From contig JADJDQ010000007.1 of the NCBI GenBank assembly GCA_016702605.1, positions 62,001 to 126,000 on the forward strand: DNA of 64,000 nucleotides, given 5' to 3'. Shown here one piece after another: positions 34,651 to 43,883 of the stretch (positions within the stretch are counted from its first letter, which is position 1; every line of letters starts with the position of its first letter). The notes beneath the pieces were generated by a model, which was not told where the DNA came from, made no database searches, and was given only the letters and a program-made list of their open reading frames with translations. The translations under genes and the position numbers were made by a program. Origin of the DNA: Candidatus Intricatilinea gracilis. Its GTDB lineage: Bacteria; Pseudomonadota; Gammaproteobacteria; Burkholderiales; Burkholderiaceae_C.

Positions 34651-35499
34651 ATGTGCCCCGCCCCCGAATCACATCAGCCCGTTGCCGTCATCACCGGCGG
34701 CGCCCGGGGCATCGGCCTGGCCGTGGCGCAGTGGTTCCTGGCGCATGACTACCGCGTGGCGCTGTGGGACATCGATGCCGAGACGCTCAATGCCACCGCT
34801 GATCACCTGACCCATGTCGAGCGTGTGCTCGCCGTGCATTGCGACGTGTCGCAGCCCGACGAGGTCGAGGTCGCCACCGAACGCACCGTGGCCGAGTTCG
34901 GCCGCATCGATGCACTCGTCAACAACGCCGGCGTCGCGGTCTTCAAGCCCATCGGCCAGACCACATTCGATGAATGGCAATACGTGCTGGGCACCAACCT
35001 CAACGGCCCCTTCCTGTGCACCCAGGCCGTGGTGCCGCACATGCTGGCCGTCGGTGGCGGCGCGGTGGTCAACATCGCGTCCATCTCGGGCCTGCGCGCC
35101 AGCACGCTGCGGGTGGCCTACGGCACCAGCAAGGCCGCACTCATCCACCTCACCAAACAACAGGCGACCGAACTGGGGACGGTGGGCATTCGTGTCAACG
35201 CCGTGGCGCCCGGCCCGGTCGAGACCGAGATGGCCAAGCTGGTGCACGACAGCGCCATCCGCAACGACTACTTCGCCACCATCCCGCTCGAGCGTTACGG
35301 CACCACCGAAGAGATCGCCAATGCGGTGGGCTTTTTGTGCAGCCCGGCGGCCAGCTACATCAACGGCCAGGTGCTGGCGGTGGACGGTGGTTTCGATGCT
35401 GCCGGTGTCGGCCTGCCGACCCTGCGCAAGCGCCTGGCACCGGGTGCCGCGTCGTCACTGCTGTCCGAGTTGTCGGACGCTGCCTCGGCCGCCGACTGA
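34651..35499 (+). CDS. SDR-family oxidoreductase
   Basis: A 282-residue short-chain dehydrogenase. The NAD(P)-binding TGGARGIG is at 15-22, NNAGVAVF follows, the active site has a serine in ASISG and YGTSK, and APGPVETEMA is typical of the classical family. An acidic residue (D41-like in LWDID) after the second strand suggests NAD preference. The C-terminal 25 residues beyond DGGFDAAG are unusual. It is followed by the PPC-domain gene and lies beside acyl-CoA genes, suggesting a hydroxyacyl or alcohol substrate; the exact one is not known. Confidence 0.92.
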   Translation: MCPAPESHQPVAVITGGARGIGLAVAQWFLAHDYRVALWDIDAETLNATADHLTHVERVLAVHCDVSQPDEVEVATERTVAEFGRIDALVNNAGVAVFKPIGQTTFDEWQYVLGTNLNGPFLCTQAVVPHMLAVGGGAVVNIASISGLRASTLRVAYGTSKAALIHLTKQQATELGTVGIRVNAVAPGPVETEMAKLVHDSAIRNDYFATIPLERYGTTEEIANAVGFLCSPAASYINGQVLAVDGGFDAAGVGLPTLRKRLAPGAASSLLSELSDAASAAD

Positions 35500-35537
35500 G
35501 TCACGCCGGGCAGCCGCCGCCGCCGCGCCGCGCCGCC

Positions 35538-36431
35538 ATGCGCCACATCCAGCATCCCGGCCCGGCTGACGCCGCGGTCGATGTGGTCGACGTCCGGCTG
35601 TTGGCGCTGCAGATCGAGCTGCAGCCCGGCCTGTCGCTCATCGATGCATTGAGCCAGGCCCTGGGCGATCAAGGGGTACAAAGCGCCGTGCTCAAGCTCG
35701 CCGGCCTGCACCTGGACCCGTTCGCCTACGTCATGCCCGCGCTGTCGCGCCGACCCGACTACGCGGTGTATTTCAGCGACCGTTACGACGCCCCTGGCGC
35801 CGTGTGCATCGAAGAAGCCACCGTCACCTACGGCCTCGACAGCGGCCGCCCCTGGTTGCATTGCCATGCCGACTGGGTCGACGATCAGAGCCGGCGTTTC
35901 TGTGGCCACGTGCTGCCGGGCGATGCCATCGTCAAGAGAGCTGACCAATCGATGGACGCGTGGGTACTCGTCGGAGCAGCCTTCGAGGTCGTGCCCGATG
36001 CCGAGACTCGCTTTACCCTGTTCAAGCCTCGGCCGACCCGAACAACCGATCAGGCAGGAGTGATCGCAGAGTCGGGTGCCGGCCGGCAAGGCGCCTTTCG
36101 CGCTGCGCTGGCGCTGCGCCTGCCGCCCAATGTCGACGTTTGCACCGCACTCGAAACTGTCTGCCGTGAGCGGGGCATCCGCTCGGCCACCGTGCGCGGC
36201 GGCGTTGGCAGCACGGTCGGCGTGGCCTTCGACGATGGCCGTGACGTGGAGGCCTTCGTCACCGAAACACTGGTGCGGCAGGGTCGCGTCACGACCGATG
36301 TGAACGGCGACCTTCGCGCCGACATCGATGTGACGCTGATCGACTACCTCGGCGGGCGGCATCAGGGCCGCCTGGCGCGTGGACGGAACCCGGTGCTGGT
36401 CACGTTCGAACTTGTGCTGGATCCGGACTGA
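35538..36431 (+). CDS. Tandem PPC/DUF296-domain protein
   Basis: A 297-residue protein with two similar PPC (DUF296) domains, about residues 15-150 and 170-295. The second has LETVCRERGIRSATVRGGVGS and a closing strand VLVTFELVLD; the first has LSQALGDQGVQSAVLKLAG and ends near VGAAFEVV. PPC domains bind DNA in some proteins but occur in catabolic clusters without a proven role. It lies 38 bases after the SDR stop, probably in one operon. The ATG at 35538 follows a weak purine-poor leader, so the start is less certain than the domains. Confidence 0.75.
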   Translation: MRHIQHPGPADAAVDVVDVRLLALQIELQPGLSLIDALSQALGDQGVQSAVLKLAGLHLDPFAYVMPALSRRPDYAVYFSDRYDAPGAVCIEEATVTYGLDSGRPWLHCHADWVDDQSRRFCGHVLPGDAIVKRADQSMDAWVLVGAAFEVVPDAETRFTLFKPRPTRTTDQAGVIAESGAGRQGAFRAALALRLPPNVDVCTALETVCRERGIRSATVRGGVGSTVGVAFDDGRDVEAFVTETLVRQGRVTTDVNGDLRADIDVTLIDYLGGRHQGRLARGRNPVLVTFELVLDPD

Positions 36432-36557
36432 CGCAGCGCCGGTCGCCGCGCCGCTGCCCGGTGGACTACTGCAGGGGTCGGCTGGCGCCGGGCCGATCGG
36501 CCCGTTTCGTCACCGCCTACAACACCGGCGTCGCGGCGGGTGTTCCGCGGCGAGGCA

Positions 36558-38171
36558 TCACGAGGCATCGACCGGGCTGATCTCGCCGCGTTCGAGCAGC
36601 AGCGCCCGCACGTCCTTCTTGGTGATCTTGCCGTAGCCCGACTTGGGCAACGAGTCCCAGAAGAAGAACTGGCGCGGCCAGCGGTAACGCGCGAGCTTGC
36701 CGTCGATGTAGGCCAGCAGTTCGTCAGCACTCACCTCGGGCGTTTGTCCCGCGCGGCGCACCACCACGGCCACACCCACCTCGCCCCAGTGGCGATCGGG
36801 CACACCCAGCACGGCCACTTCGGCCACGCCGGGGTGGGTGAGCAGCAGCTCCTCACACTCCCGTGGGTAGACGTTGCTGCCACCCGAGATGTACATGTCC
36901 GACTCACGGTCGGTGATGTAGAGCAGGCCACGTGCATCGAGCCGGCCCAGATCGCCGGTGTGGAACCAGCCGCCGCGCAGCGCCTTGGCCGTGGCCTCGG
37001 CATTGCCGTGGTAGCCGGCGAACACTGCCGGGCCACGCACGCAGATCTCGCCCACTTCGCCGGTCGGCAGGTGCTGCAGGTCGGTGCCGAGGATGGCCAC
37101 CTCCATGCCGGTGCGCGGGCGGCCACACGAGCCGATGTTGGCGTTGGGGTCGTTGTCGTCGGCGCTGTGCATGTGCGTCGGCAGCACGGTGATGTTGCCC
37201 GTCACCTCGCCCAGGCCGAAGTACTGCACCAGCACGGGACCGAGCTTTTGCAGCGCCAGGCGCTGGTCGGCGCGGTACATGGGCGCGCCGGCGTAGATGA
37301 CGTAGCGCAGGCTGCTGTGATCGCAGGTGTCGACGGCCGGGTGCTCAACCAGCACCTTCACGATGGTCGGCACGGTGAAGAGGTTGGTGACGCGATGCCG
37401 CTCGACCAATTGCCACACCAGGTCGGCGTCCATCTTCTCGCTCGGCAGCAGCACGGTGGCCGCACCACGCGCCACGTTCATGAGTGCATGCACACCTGCG
37501 CCGTGTGAGAGCGGCGCCACGGCGATCGATACGTCGGTCTCGCGCGTACCTGGGATCAGGTCGGCCAGGTGGTTGGTCACCACGAAGCCCATCTGCCCAT
37601 GCGTGAGGATGCCCGCCTTGGGTTTGCCGGTGGTGCCCGAGGTGTAGAAGAACCACAGCGGGTCGTCCCAGTCGACGGTGGCTTCGAACGGTTCGGCGCC
37701 GCGGTGTTGCTCGATCAGCGCCTCGTACATCAGCGCACCGTCGGGTGGCACGTCGCCTTGCGGCGGGCCGATCCAGATCACGTGCTCGAGCGCGGGCGAC
37801 GCGGCTTGCACCGCCTCGGCGTGGCCGGCAAACACCGTCTCGACCAGCATGGCCCTGGCGCCACTCGACTGCCCCAGGTACGCCACCTCGTCGGGTGTGA
37901 GGCGGAAGTTGGTCGGCACCCACACACAACCCATGCGCCAGGCCGCCCAGCCCGCCTCGAACATCGCCAGGTTGTTGCGCGATTGCTGCAGGATGCGGTC
38001 GCCGTGTGTCAGCCCGAGTGCACGCCAGGCGGCGACGAGGGCGTCGACACGTTGGTCGATCTCGGCCCAGGTCCAGCGTTGTTCGCCCTGGATCAGGCCC
38101 ACCCGGTCCGGAAACTGCCGCGCCGTCTGCCGCAGCAACTGCGCCAGGTTGCAGACCTGCGCTGGGTTCAT
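36558..38171 (-). CDS. Acyl-CoA synthetase (AMP-forming)
   Basis: A 537-residue ANL-superfamily ligase. The P-loop-like FFYTSGTTGKPKAG, the aromatic-rich YFGLGEVTGN, the hinge TGDLGRLDARGLLYITDR and the catalytic lysine near the end in KSGYGKITKKDV are all visible. It should activate a carboxylic acid as CoA thioester; chain or ring preference cannot be read. Its ATG overlaps the thiolase stop (ATGA), so the two are coupled and act on the same substrate. Confidence 0.93.
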   Translation of the reverse strand: MNPAQVCNLAQLLRQTARQFPDRVGLIQGEQRWTWAEIDQRVDALVAAWRALGLTHGDRILQQSRNNLAMFEAGWAAWRMGCVWVPTNFRLTPDEVAYLGQSSGARAMLVETVFAGHAEAVQAASPALEHVIWIGPPQGDVPPDGALMYEALIEQHRGAEPFEATVDWDDPLWFFYTSGTTGKPKAGILTHGQMGFVVTNHLADLIPGTRETDVSIAVAPLSHGAGVHALMNVARGAATVLLPSEKMDADLVWQLVERHRVTNLFTVPTIVKVLVEHPAVDTCDHSSLRYVIYAGAPMYRADQRLALQKLGPVLVQYFGLGEVTGNITVLPTHMHSADDNDPNANIGSCGRPRTGMEVAILGTDLQHLPTGEVGEICVRGPAVFAGYHGNAEATAKALRGGWFHTGDLGRLDARGLLYITDRESDMYISGGSNVYPRECEELLLTHPGVAEVAVLGVPDRHWGEVGVAVVVRRAGQTPEVSADELLAYIDGKLARYRWPRQFFFWDSLPKSGYGKITKKDVRALLLERGEISPVDAS

Positions 38172-39373
38172 GCGCCGGCTCCCGAACGACGATCGACGCG
38201 GCCGTCGGTGCTTTCGAGAATGCTCAGGTAGTTGGCCACCGCCGCGCCGCCCATGTTGAACACGGCGCCGCGTGCGGCCGAGCCGATCTGCATGTCACCT
38301 GCGCTGCCGCTCAGTTGCATGGCGGCCATCACGTGTTGCGACACGCCGGTGGCGCCGATGGGGTGGCCACGCGACTTGAGGCCGCCCGAGGGGTTGACGG
38401 GCAGGCGGCCGTCCTTGCGCGACACACCGTCGAGGATGACCCGTGCGCCCTGGCCGTGGTCGGCCAGTCCCATGGCTTCGTATTCGAGTAATTCGGCCAC
38501 GGTGAAACAGTCGTGGGTCTCGACGAAGTCCAGGTCGGCGAGTGCGCAGTTGGCGTCGGCCAGGCCACGTTGCCAGGCCATGGCGGCGCCGACGAACTTC
38601 GTCGGATCGCGCCGGTTCAGCGGCAGGAAGTCGTTGACCTGTGTGTGTGAACGCCAGCGCACGGCCGGTTGTGCGGCGCCCGAGGTCGGCTCGTTGGTGA
38701 TCACCAGCGCGGCAGCGCCGTCGGACACCAGTGAGCAGTCGGAGCGCTTGAGCGGCCCGGCCACGAAGGGGTTCTTGTCCGAGGGATTCCTGCAGAAATC
38801 GAATCCCAGGTCGCGCCGCATGTGCGCGTAGGGGTTGTTCACGCCGTTGGCGTGGTTCTTGGCCGCGATGCTGGCCAGCGCGTCACTCTGGTCGCCGAAC
38901 CGTTCGAAGTAGGCGCTGGCGATGTTGCCGAACACACCGGCAAAACCACCGGGCGTGTTGCCCTCTTCCTTCACGTACGAGGCCTTCAGCAGGATCTCGC
39001 CGATCTGCGCGTTGGGCAGGGTGTTCATCTTCTCGAGGCCCACCACCAGCACCCGGCGCATACGACCGGCGGCCAGGGCGTCGAGCGCTCCCCAGATGGC
39101 GGCCGAGCCGGTCGCACAGGCGTTTTCCAGTCGCACCGCCGGCACGTGACGCAGTTCGGGCACGGCCAGCGCAGCCAACGCGCCGCTGAAGTCTTGCCGC
39201 ACGAAGCCACCGTTGAAGTGCCCGACAAACACGCCGTCGATGTCGGCAGGTGTCAACCCGGCGCTGGCAATCGCCGGGCCGGCCACCTCGCGAAACAGTT
39301 GCTCGGTATCGAGTGCGTCGAGTTTGCCGAACGGCGTGTGTGCCCAACCGACGATGTGGGGGGTGGTGGCCAT
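38168..39373 (-). CDS. Thiolase / acetyl-CoA acetyltransferase
   Basis: A 401-residue thiolase of the SCP2-like type. The nucleophilic cysteine lies in ENACATGSAAI, HDCFTVAELLEYEAMG is the middle signature, and the C-terminal GGLKSRGHPIGATG carries the catalytic histidine. It probably cleaves a 3-oxoacyl-CoA. The ATG at 39373 is supported by MATTPHIVGWAHTPFG. It shares a divergent promoter region with the IclR regulator and is translationally coupled to the downstream acyl-CoA synthetase. Confidence 0.93.
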   Translation of the reverse strand: MATTPHIVGWAHTPFGKLDALDTEQLFREVAGPAIASAGLTPADIDGVFVGHFNGGFVRQDFSGALAALAVPELRHVPAVRLENACATGSAAIWGALDALAAGRMRRVLVVGLEKMNTLPNAQIGEILLKASYVKEEGNTPGGFAGVFGNIASAYFERFGDQSDALASIAAKNHANGVNNPYAHMRRDLGFDFCRNPSDKNPFVAGPLKRSDCSLVSDGAAALVITNEPTSGAAQPAVRWRSHTQVNDFLPLNRRDPTKFVGAAMAWQRGLADANCALADLDFVETHDCFTVAELLEYEAMGLADHGQGARVILDGVSRKDGRLPVNPSGGLKSRGHPIGATGVSQHVMAAMQLSGSAGDMQIGSAARGAVFNMGGAAVANYLSILESTDGRVDRRSGAGA

Positions 39374-39403
39374 GGGTTTGTCTCCTGCGCGGCGGTCTAC
39401 TAT

Positions 39404-39531
39404 GTGAACCCGCTGGGGCAGGTGCAAGGCGCCGGCCCGGGTTCATGGGTCGATCATGCTAGGGCGTCTCGCTGGGCCGCCACGGGTCGTCGATCCGCCA
39501 CAGGGCAAAAATGGGTTCACCATGTGGACCA
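39404..39531. promoter_or_regulatory. Candidate IclR operators
   Basis: The thiolase-iclR intergenic region has GTGAACCC (39404-39411) and its inverse GGGTTCAC (39513-39520), plus GGGTTCAT (39439-39446). The last copy is part of a near-perfect dyad GGTTCAC-CAT-GTGGACC (39514-39530, one mismatch), the 15-17 bp size of IclR-family sites. The regulator probably controls both directions. Confidence 0.45.
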
Positions 39532-39545
39532 GAGGTTCAGGGTTT

Positions 39546-40364
39546 ATGCGCAGTGATGTGGCCGATGCCGTGCCGCCCGCGCGCAGCGAGGTGGCGGGCG
39601 CGCAGACCTTGCGCCGGGGTCTGGCGGTGCTGCGCCTGCTCACCCGCGTCGGCCCGGGCGGGCTGCGGGTGGGCGAGGTCGGCCGGCGCCTGGGCCTCAA
39701 CAAGTCGACCGCCATCCGCCTGACGCGCACGCTGGTCGACGAAGGGTTTGTGCTGCACGACCAGGTGTCGGGCGCCTATCGGCTAGGGCCCGAAGCCTTT
39801 GCCGTCGGCCTGGCGGCCGAGCCGAGTTACGAACTGCAGCGCCTGGCGGCGCCGCTGATGCGTGCGCTGGCGCTGGAGTCGGGTGACACGGTGTTCTTCA
39901 CCGTGCTGCACGGGGTGCAGAGCATCTGCCTGTCACGCACCGAGGGGGACTTTCCGATCCGCAACCAGCTGGTCAAGGCGGGCGACCGCTGGCCGCTGGG
40001 GGTGGGGGCAGGCAGCTGCGCCATGCTGGCGGCGCTGTCGGATGCAGCGATTGCAGACATCCTGGCGCGCAACGCCAAGGAGCGCCTGGCGCACTACCCT
40101 CGCTGCACCGACGCGGCCATCCTGCACCTGGTGCACGAGACACGACGGCAAGGTTATTGCCTCAACCCCGGCCTGGTGCTCGAAACCAGCTGGGCCATCG
40201 GGGTGCCGGTCTACGACGTCGATGGCCGGCCGGTGGCCTCACTCAGCCTGGCCGCGATCGAGGCTCGTCTCGGCCCGGCGCGCCTGGCGGCGCTGGCCAA
40301 TCGGCTGATGACGGTGAGTCAGGAACTGCGTGAACTGCAAGGCGTGCAGTGCAGCCAGCCCTGA
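39546..40364 (+). CDS. IclR-family transcriptional regulator
   Basis: A 272-residue regulator. The N-terminal winged helix has RRGLAVLRLLTRVG, RVGEVGRRLGLNKSTAIRL and EGFVLHDQVSGAYRLG; the C-terminal effector domain has GDTVFFTVLHGVQSICLSR and GVGAGSCAMLAALSD, normal for IclR. Start: the ATG at 39546 gives a normal N-terminus; ATG 39522 would lie within the operator-like dyad. It is divergent from the thiolase/acyl-CoA synthetase operon and probably regulates it and the SDR/PPC genes in response to a catabolic intermediate. Confidence 0.92.
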   Translation: MRSDVADAVPPARSEVAGAQTLRRGLAVLRLLTRVGPGGLRVGEVGRRLGLNKSTAIRLTRTLVDEGFVLHDQVSGAYRLGPEAFAVGLAAEPSYELQRLAAPLMRALALESGDTVFFTVLHGVQSICLSRTEGDFPIRNQLVKAGDRWPLGVGAGSCAMLAALSDAAIADILARNAKERLAHYPRCTDAAILHLVHETRRQGYCLNPGLVLETSWAIGVPVYDVDGRPVASLSLAAIEARLGPARLAALANRLMTVSQELRELQGVQCSQP

Positions 40365-40375
40365 TTGGTTTCTCA

Positions 40376-40582
40376 TTGCCTGGCCAGCGTAGCACTGGCT
40401 TCGGCGGCGCTGCCGGGCATTGGGGCCGAGGCCGAAGCCGAGGCGGCTTCGGGCGCTGAAGCCGCCGAATCCGAATAACTGATGCCGCGGGCTTCACCGC
40501 TGATGTCGACGTCGCCGCCGCGTGAAATGGCGAATATGAGGACGGCTGCGAAGGCGACGAAACCGAAGATGAGTTTTTGCAT
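40376..40582 (-). CDS. Small single-span membrane protein
   Basis: About 68 residues. An N-terminal hydrophobic segment (FGFVAFAAVLIFAI) is followed by RGGDVDISGEARG and an Ala/Ser-rich tail. It looks like a small anchored or exported protein. The upstream ATG at 40630 is possible but the shorter form starts right before the membrane segment. No clear ribosome binding site is seen. The function is not known. Confidence 0.5.
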
Positions 40583-40854
40583 GATGCTGGCTTTGCAAAG
40601 TGGTTGGAGGTGAAAGATCAGGGTTTGCACTCATCATGTGAAGCCGGTGCTTACGGCGTTCTTGCGCACTGCAGCAATTGCCGGTTCGCCCCGCAATGTG
40701 TGTGTGGCTATGCACGAGCGGCTGTTGCATGACGCTGCTCTCACCCTGCAAACGCGGGGTCGTCAGCATGCGGTCCACCGGCGGCTGTGACGCGCTAGAT
40801 TGGCGTTTGTCCCGGACGTATCGCGGTCTTTCACCTCAGCTCCATCCTTGTGCC

Positions 40855-41259
40855 ATGTCGATCAAACCGTCCTCACCTTGCCCCTGTGGTCGCCCGCTGC
40901 GCTACGAGGCGTGTTGTGGCCGCTGGCACGCCGGTGATGCCGCTGCGCCGGACGCCGAATCACTCATGCGCTCGCGCTACAGCGCCTATGTGCTGGGTCT
41001 GGACGTCTATCTGCTCGCCACCTGGCATGCCAGCACACGGCCGGCCACCCTCGACTCCCATCAGCCCGGGCTGAAGTGGCTGGGCCTGCAGGTGCGGCGC
41101 GCCTGGCTGGTGAACCCTGCGCTGGCGTACGTCGAGTTCGTGGCGCGGTCGCGGCTCGTCTTCAAGGGACAGCGGCTGCACGAGACGAGCCGGTTCGTCT
41201 TCGAGGACGGGCGCTGGTGGTACGTCGACGGTGAATTCGCGCCAGGTGGCGAGCACTAA
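40855..41259 (+). CDS. YchJ-family SEC-C motif protein
   Basis: A 134-residue protein of the UPF0225/YchJ family. The N-terminal zinc motif reads SPCPCGRPLRYEACCGRWH, a SEC-C-type cluster, followed by LMRSRYSAYVLGLDVYLLATWH and an NTF2-like sheet ending in FVFEDGRWWYVDG. It probably binds zinc; the biological role is unknown. It lies 67 bases before the gamma-carbonic-anhydrase gene. Confidence 0.88.
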   Translation: MSIKPSSPCPCGRPLRYEACCGRWHAGDAAAPDAESLMRSRYSAYVLGLDVYLLATWHASTRPATLDSHQPGLKWLGLQVRRAWLVNPALAYVEFVARSRLVFKGQRLHETSRFVFEDGRWWYVDGEFAPGGEH

Positions 41260-41326
41260 GATCGCCGCCCCGGTGGTCGAGCCCCGACTCGCCACTTGCC
41301 ATACGTGATACGCCAGGAGAAGCAGG

Positions 41327-41851
41327 TTGACCATCTACCGTCTGGGTGACGATGCCCCCGAAGTGCCCGCTACCGCCTATGTGGCTGCCGAGGCCGTGTT
41401 GATCGGCAAGGTGCGCCTGGGTGAACACGCCAGCGTGTGGGCCGGCGCGGTGATACGCGGTGACAACGAACTCATCACCATCGGCAACGCCAGCAATGTG
41501 CAGGAAGGCGCCGTGCTGCACACCGACCCGGGTTGCCCGCTGGTGGTGGGCGACAACGTCACCATCGGCCACCAGGCCATGCTGCACGGCTGCACCATCG
41601 GTGAAGGCTCACTCATCGGCATCCAGGCGGTGGTGCTCAACCGCGCCGTGATCGGGCGCCAGTGCCTCGTCGGCGCCGGTGCGGTGGTGACCGAGGGCAA
41701 GGTGTTCCCCGATCGTTCACTCATCCTCGGCGCACCGGCCAAGGTGGTACGCCCACTGACCGACGACGACCTCGCCCGGCTGGCTTTCAGCGCCGACAAC
41801 TATGCCCGCCGCGGTGCCCGCTACCGCGATTCACTGGTCGTCGTCGGCTGA
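41327..41851 (+). CDS. Gamma carbonic anhydrase-family protein
   Basis: A 174-residue left-handed beta-helix protein with hexapeptide repeats. Three metal-binding histidines H65, H82 and H87 are in place (LHTDPG, GHQAMLHG), and VWAGAVIRGDN holds the conserved arginine-aspartate. The family (YrdA/CaiE-like) may hydrate CO2 or use related substrates. The start is TTG, chosen for its GGAGA site and MTIYRLG N-terminus. Confidence 0.9.
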   Translation: MTIYRLGDDAPEVPATAYVAAEAVLIGKVRLGEHASVWAGAVIRGDNELITIGNASNVQEGAVLHTDPGCPLVVGDNVTIGHQAMLHGCTIGEGSLIGIQAVVLNRAVIGRQCLVGAGAVVTEGKVFPDRSLILGAPAKVVRPLTDDDLARLAFSADNYARRGARYRDSLVVVG

Positions 41852-41953
41852 CCACGCGAGCAGGATTGAACCAGTGATCTGCGGATAATCACCGCTCTTG
41901 CGTTGCCCCGCGTCTGGCATGTCTGCCAGGGCCGGATTGAACGGAGCGTGAGT

Positions 41954-43123
41954 ATGGCCATGGCTTCGGGTGTCGATCGAATTGCGCTGACCGAGGTCTA
42001 CGACCTCATCAAGGTGGGCGATCCCCTGCCGTTTCGTGTGCTCGATGCGGCGGGACGCATGTTGCTCGGCCAGGGGCAGCGGCTGCTGGACGACGGACAG
42101 CTCGCCATGTTGCTCGAACGTGGCGCCTGGGTCGAGAAGGCGCAGGCCCAGGCGGCGCGTCTCGAGCGATCCAAGCTCAGCGGGGCGATGGTGCCGTCCA
42201 CCTACCACCACCGCACCCTGTTCGACACCTGGGAGCAGCGCGTCTGGCAACTCGACGCGCTGCTGCGCAAGGTGCAACGTCACGAGAAGGTGGCGGCCGA
42301 ACTCGGCGTGTTTGCCAATGAGCAGCTGCAGCTGATCGACCGCGACGCCGATGTCGCACTTTTCATGGCGGTGCGGCAGGACGACCGCCGGTTTGCGCTG
42401 TATGCGCTGACACACGGCATCCACTCGGCCACGGTGGCCGTGCTGGCCGGCAGACAGCTTGGCTGGTCGGCCGGGCAACTGGCCTGTGTCGCGCGGACGG
42501 CCCTCACCATGAACGTGTCGAGCGGTAAACTGCAGGCCGTGCTGGCCTAACAACGCACGGCCCCCACAGTCAAGCAGATGGAGCAGATCCGCAGCCACAC
42601 CCTGCGGTCGGTGCAGCTGCTGCGCGACGCCGGAGTGAGCGACGACGACTGGCTGGCCACCGTGATGGACCACCACGAACGGCGCAACGGCAAGGGCTAC
42701 CCGAGGGGGCTGACCGAGGTCGCCGATCTGGCCACCGTGTTGCGCGCCGCCGATGTCTACATGGCCAAGATCAGCCCGCGTGCGCAGCGCCCCGCGCTGG
42801 CGCCCAAGGCGGCGGCACGCCAGTTGTTCGAGGAAGAAGCCGGCGGGCCGGTGGCCTCGGCGCTGATCAAGCCGCTGGGCGTCTACCCGCCGGGTGATCT
42901 GGTCAAGCTGCGCAACGGCGAGGTGGCGGTGGTGATCCGCCGCGGTGCCACCGCAGCCGCGCCGCTGGTGGCGGCCATCACCAACCGCCTGGGCAAACCC
43001 ACCGTGGCCACTACGCAGCGCGATTCGGCGCAGGCCGAGTTCGCCATCGACAGCGCCGTGCCCGATCACGGCGCCTTTGGCCGCATCCTGCCCGAGCGTG
43101 TCTACGGGCTGCTCGAATCCTGA
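41954..43123 (+). pseudogene. Degenerate HD-GYP-domain gene interrupted by an in-frame stop
   Basis: The first part (198 residues from the ATG at 41954) is a regulatory N-terminus plus the start of an HD-type domain; TAA at 42548 interrupts it. The same frame continues for 190 residues through VMDHHERRNGKGYPRGL, the GYP half of an HD-GYP phosphodiesterase. At the HD position the sequence reads ARTALTMNVSSG in place of HDIGK, so the metal site is missing even without the stop. The product would be a non-catalytic c-di-GMP-related protein, or the gene is dead. The ATG at 42578 could restart the second half. Confidence 0.7.
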
Positions 43124-43205
43124 AGCCGGCCGAGTCGACGCGTCAGATGGCCGACCGAGCTAGCGCCGTCGCGCAGGCCGGGCGGCGCCGCCCGGCGCCC
43201 GCGCC

Positions 43206-43883
43206 TCACCACTTGGGCGGCAAGGGCCTGAGCAAGGCGAGACCGGAGGCCTGGTGGGCGATGTAGCCGCCGCGCTCGAGGTCTTTCATGAGCCGCGTCA
43301 CCATGCCGCGCGAGCAGCCCAGGCGAAACCCCATCTCCTCGTGGGTGACACGTTCGCGCATCAGCAGCAGGCCGTCGTCGGTCTTGACAGCGCTGCCTTC
43401 AAGGTAGGACTTGAGGCGGCCGTAGACGTCGTCCAGCGCCAGCTGACGCGCCGTGGCGGTGGCCAGGCGGGCGCGGCGTATGACCAGCGCCAGCAGCTCG
43501 AAGGCGAACTCGGGGTACTGCGCCACGTGGGCCAGCAAGGTCTGGCGCGTCACCACGGCACAGGCGGTGGATTCGAGCGTGATCACACTGGCCGACCGTT
43601 TGCCGCCGTCCAGGCTCATCTCACCTACATAGTCACCTGGCCCCGAGATGCCGAAGGTGATCTCGCGATCGTTGCTGCCCCGCGAGAACGCCCGCACCCG
43701 GCCCGACAACACGACGTACAAGGTGTCGCCCACGTCACCCTCCTGGATCAGGATGGTGTCCTTGCGGTAGTAGTGCGGCTCGACCCGGGCGATCAGGGCG
43801 CGCAGGGCGGGTGACAGGGCCAGGCTGTCGAGGTCGGCAGGCTCGGACTGGCTGTGGTGGTTCGGGTAACGGGCCGGCGGCAT
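43206..43883 (-). CDS. Crp/Fnr-family transcriptional regulator
   Basis: A 225-residue regulator. The cyclic-nucleotide-binding domain has LIQEGDVGDTLYVVLSGRV and GDYVGEMSLDGGKRSASV, and the C-terminal winged helix has VTHEEMGFRLGCSRGMVTRL. There are no N-terminal cysteines of the Fnr iron-sulfur type. Start: the ATG at 43883 gives a normal length; ATG 44000 would add 39 Arg/Gln-rich residues and lie 14 bases after the LuxR gene. Probably in a short operon with the LuxR gene. Confidence 0.9.
   Translation of the reverse strand: MPPARYPNHHSQSEPADLDSLALSPALRALIARVEPHYYRKDTILIQEGDVGDTLYVVLSGRVRAFSRGSNDREITFGISGPGDYVGEMSLDGGKRSASVITLESTACAVVTRQTLLAHVAQYPEFAFELLALVIRRARLATATARQLALDDVYGRLKSYLEGSAVKTDDGLLLMRERVTHEEMGFRLGCSRGMVTRLMKDLERGGYIAHQASGLALLRPLPPKW

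Noticed and set aside
34974..35537. N-terminal extension of the PPC protein back to 34974
   Set aside because: This part of the frame overlaps the SDR gene and is its Arg/Gly-rich shadow; the conserved PPC sequence begins after 35538.
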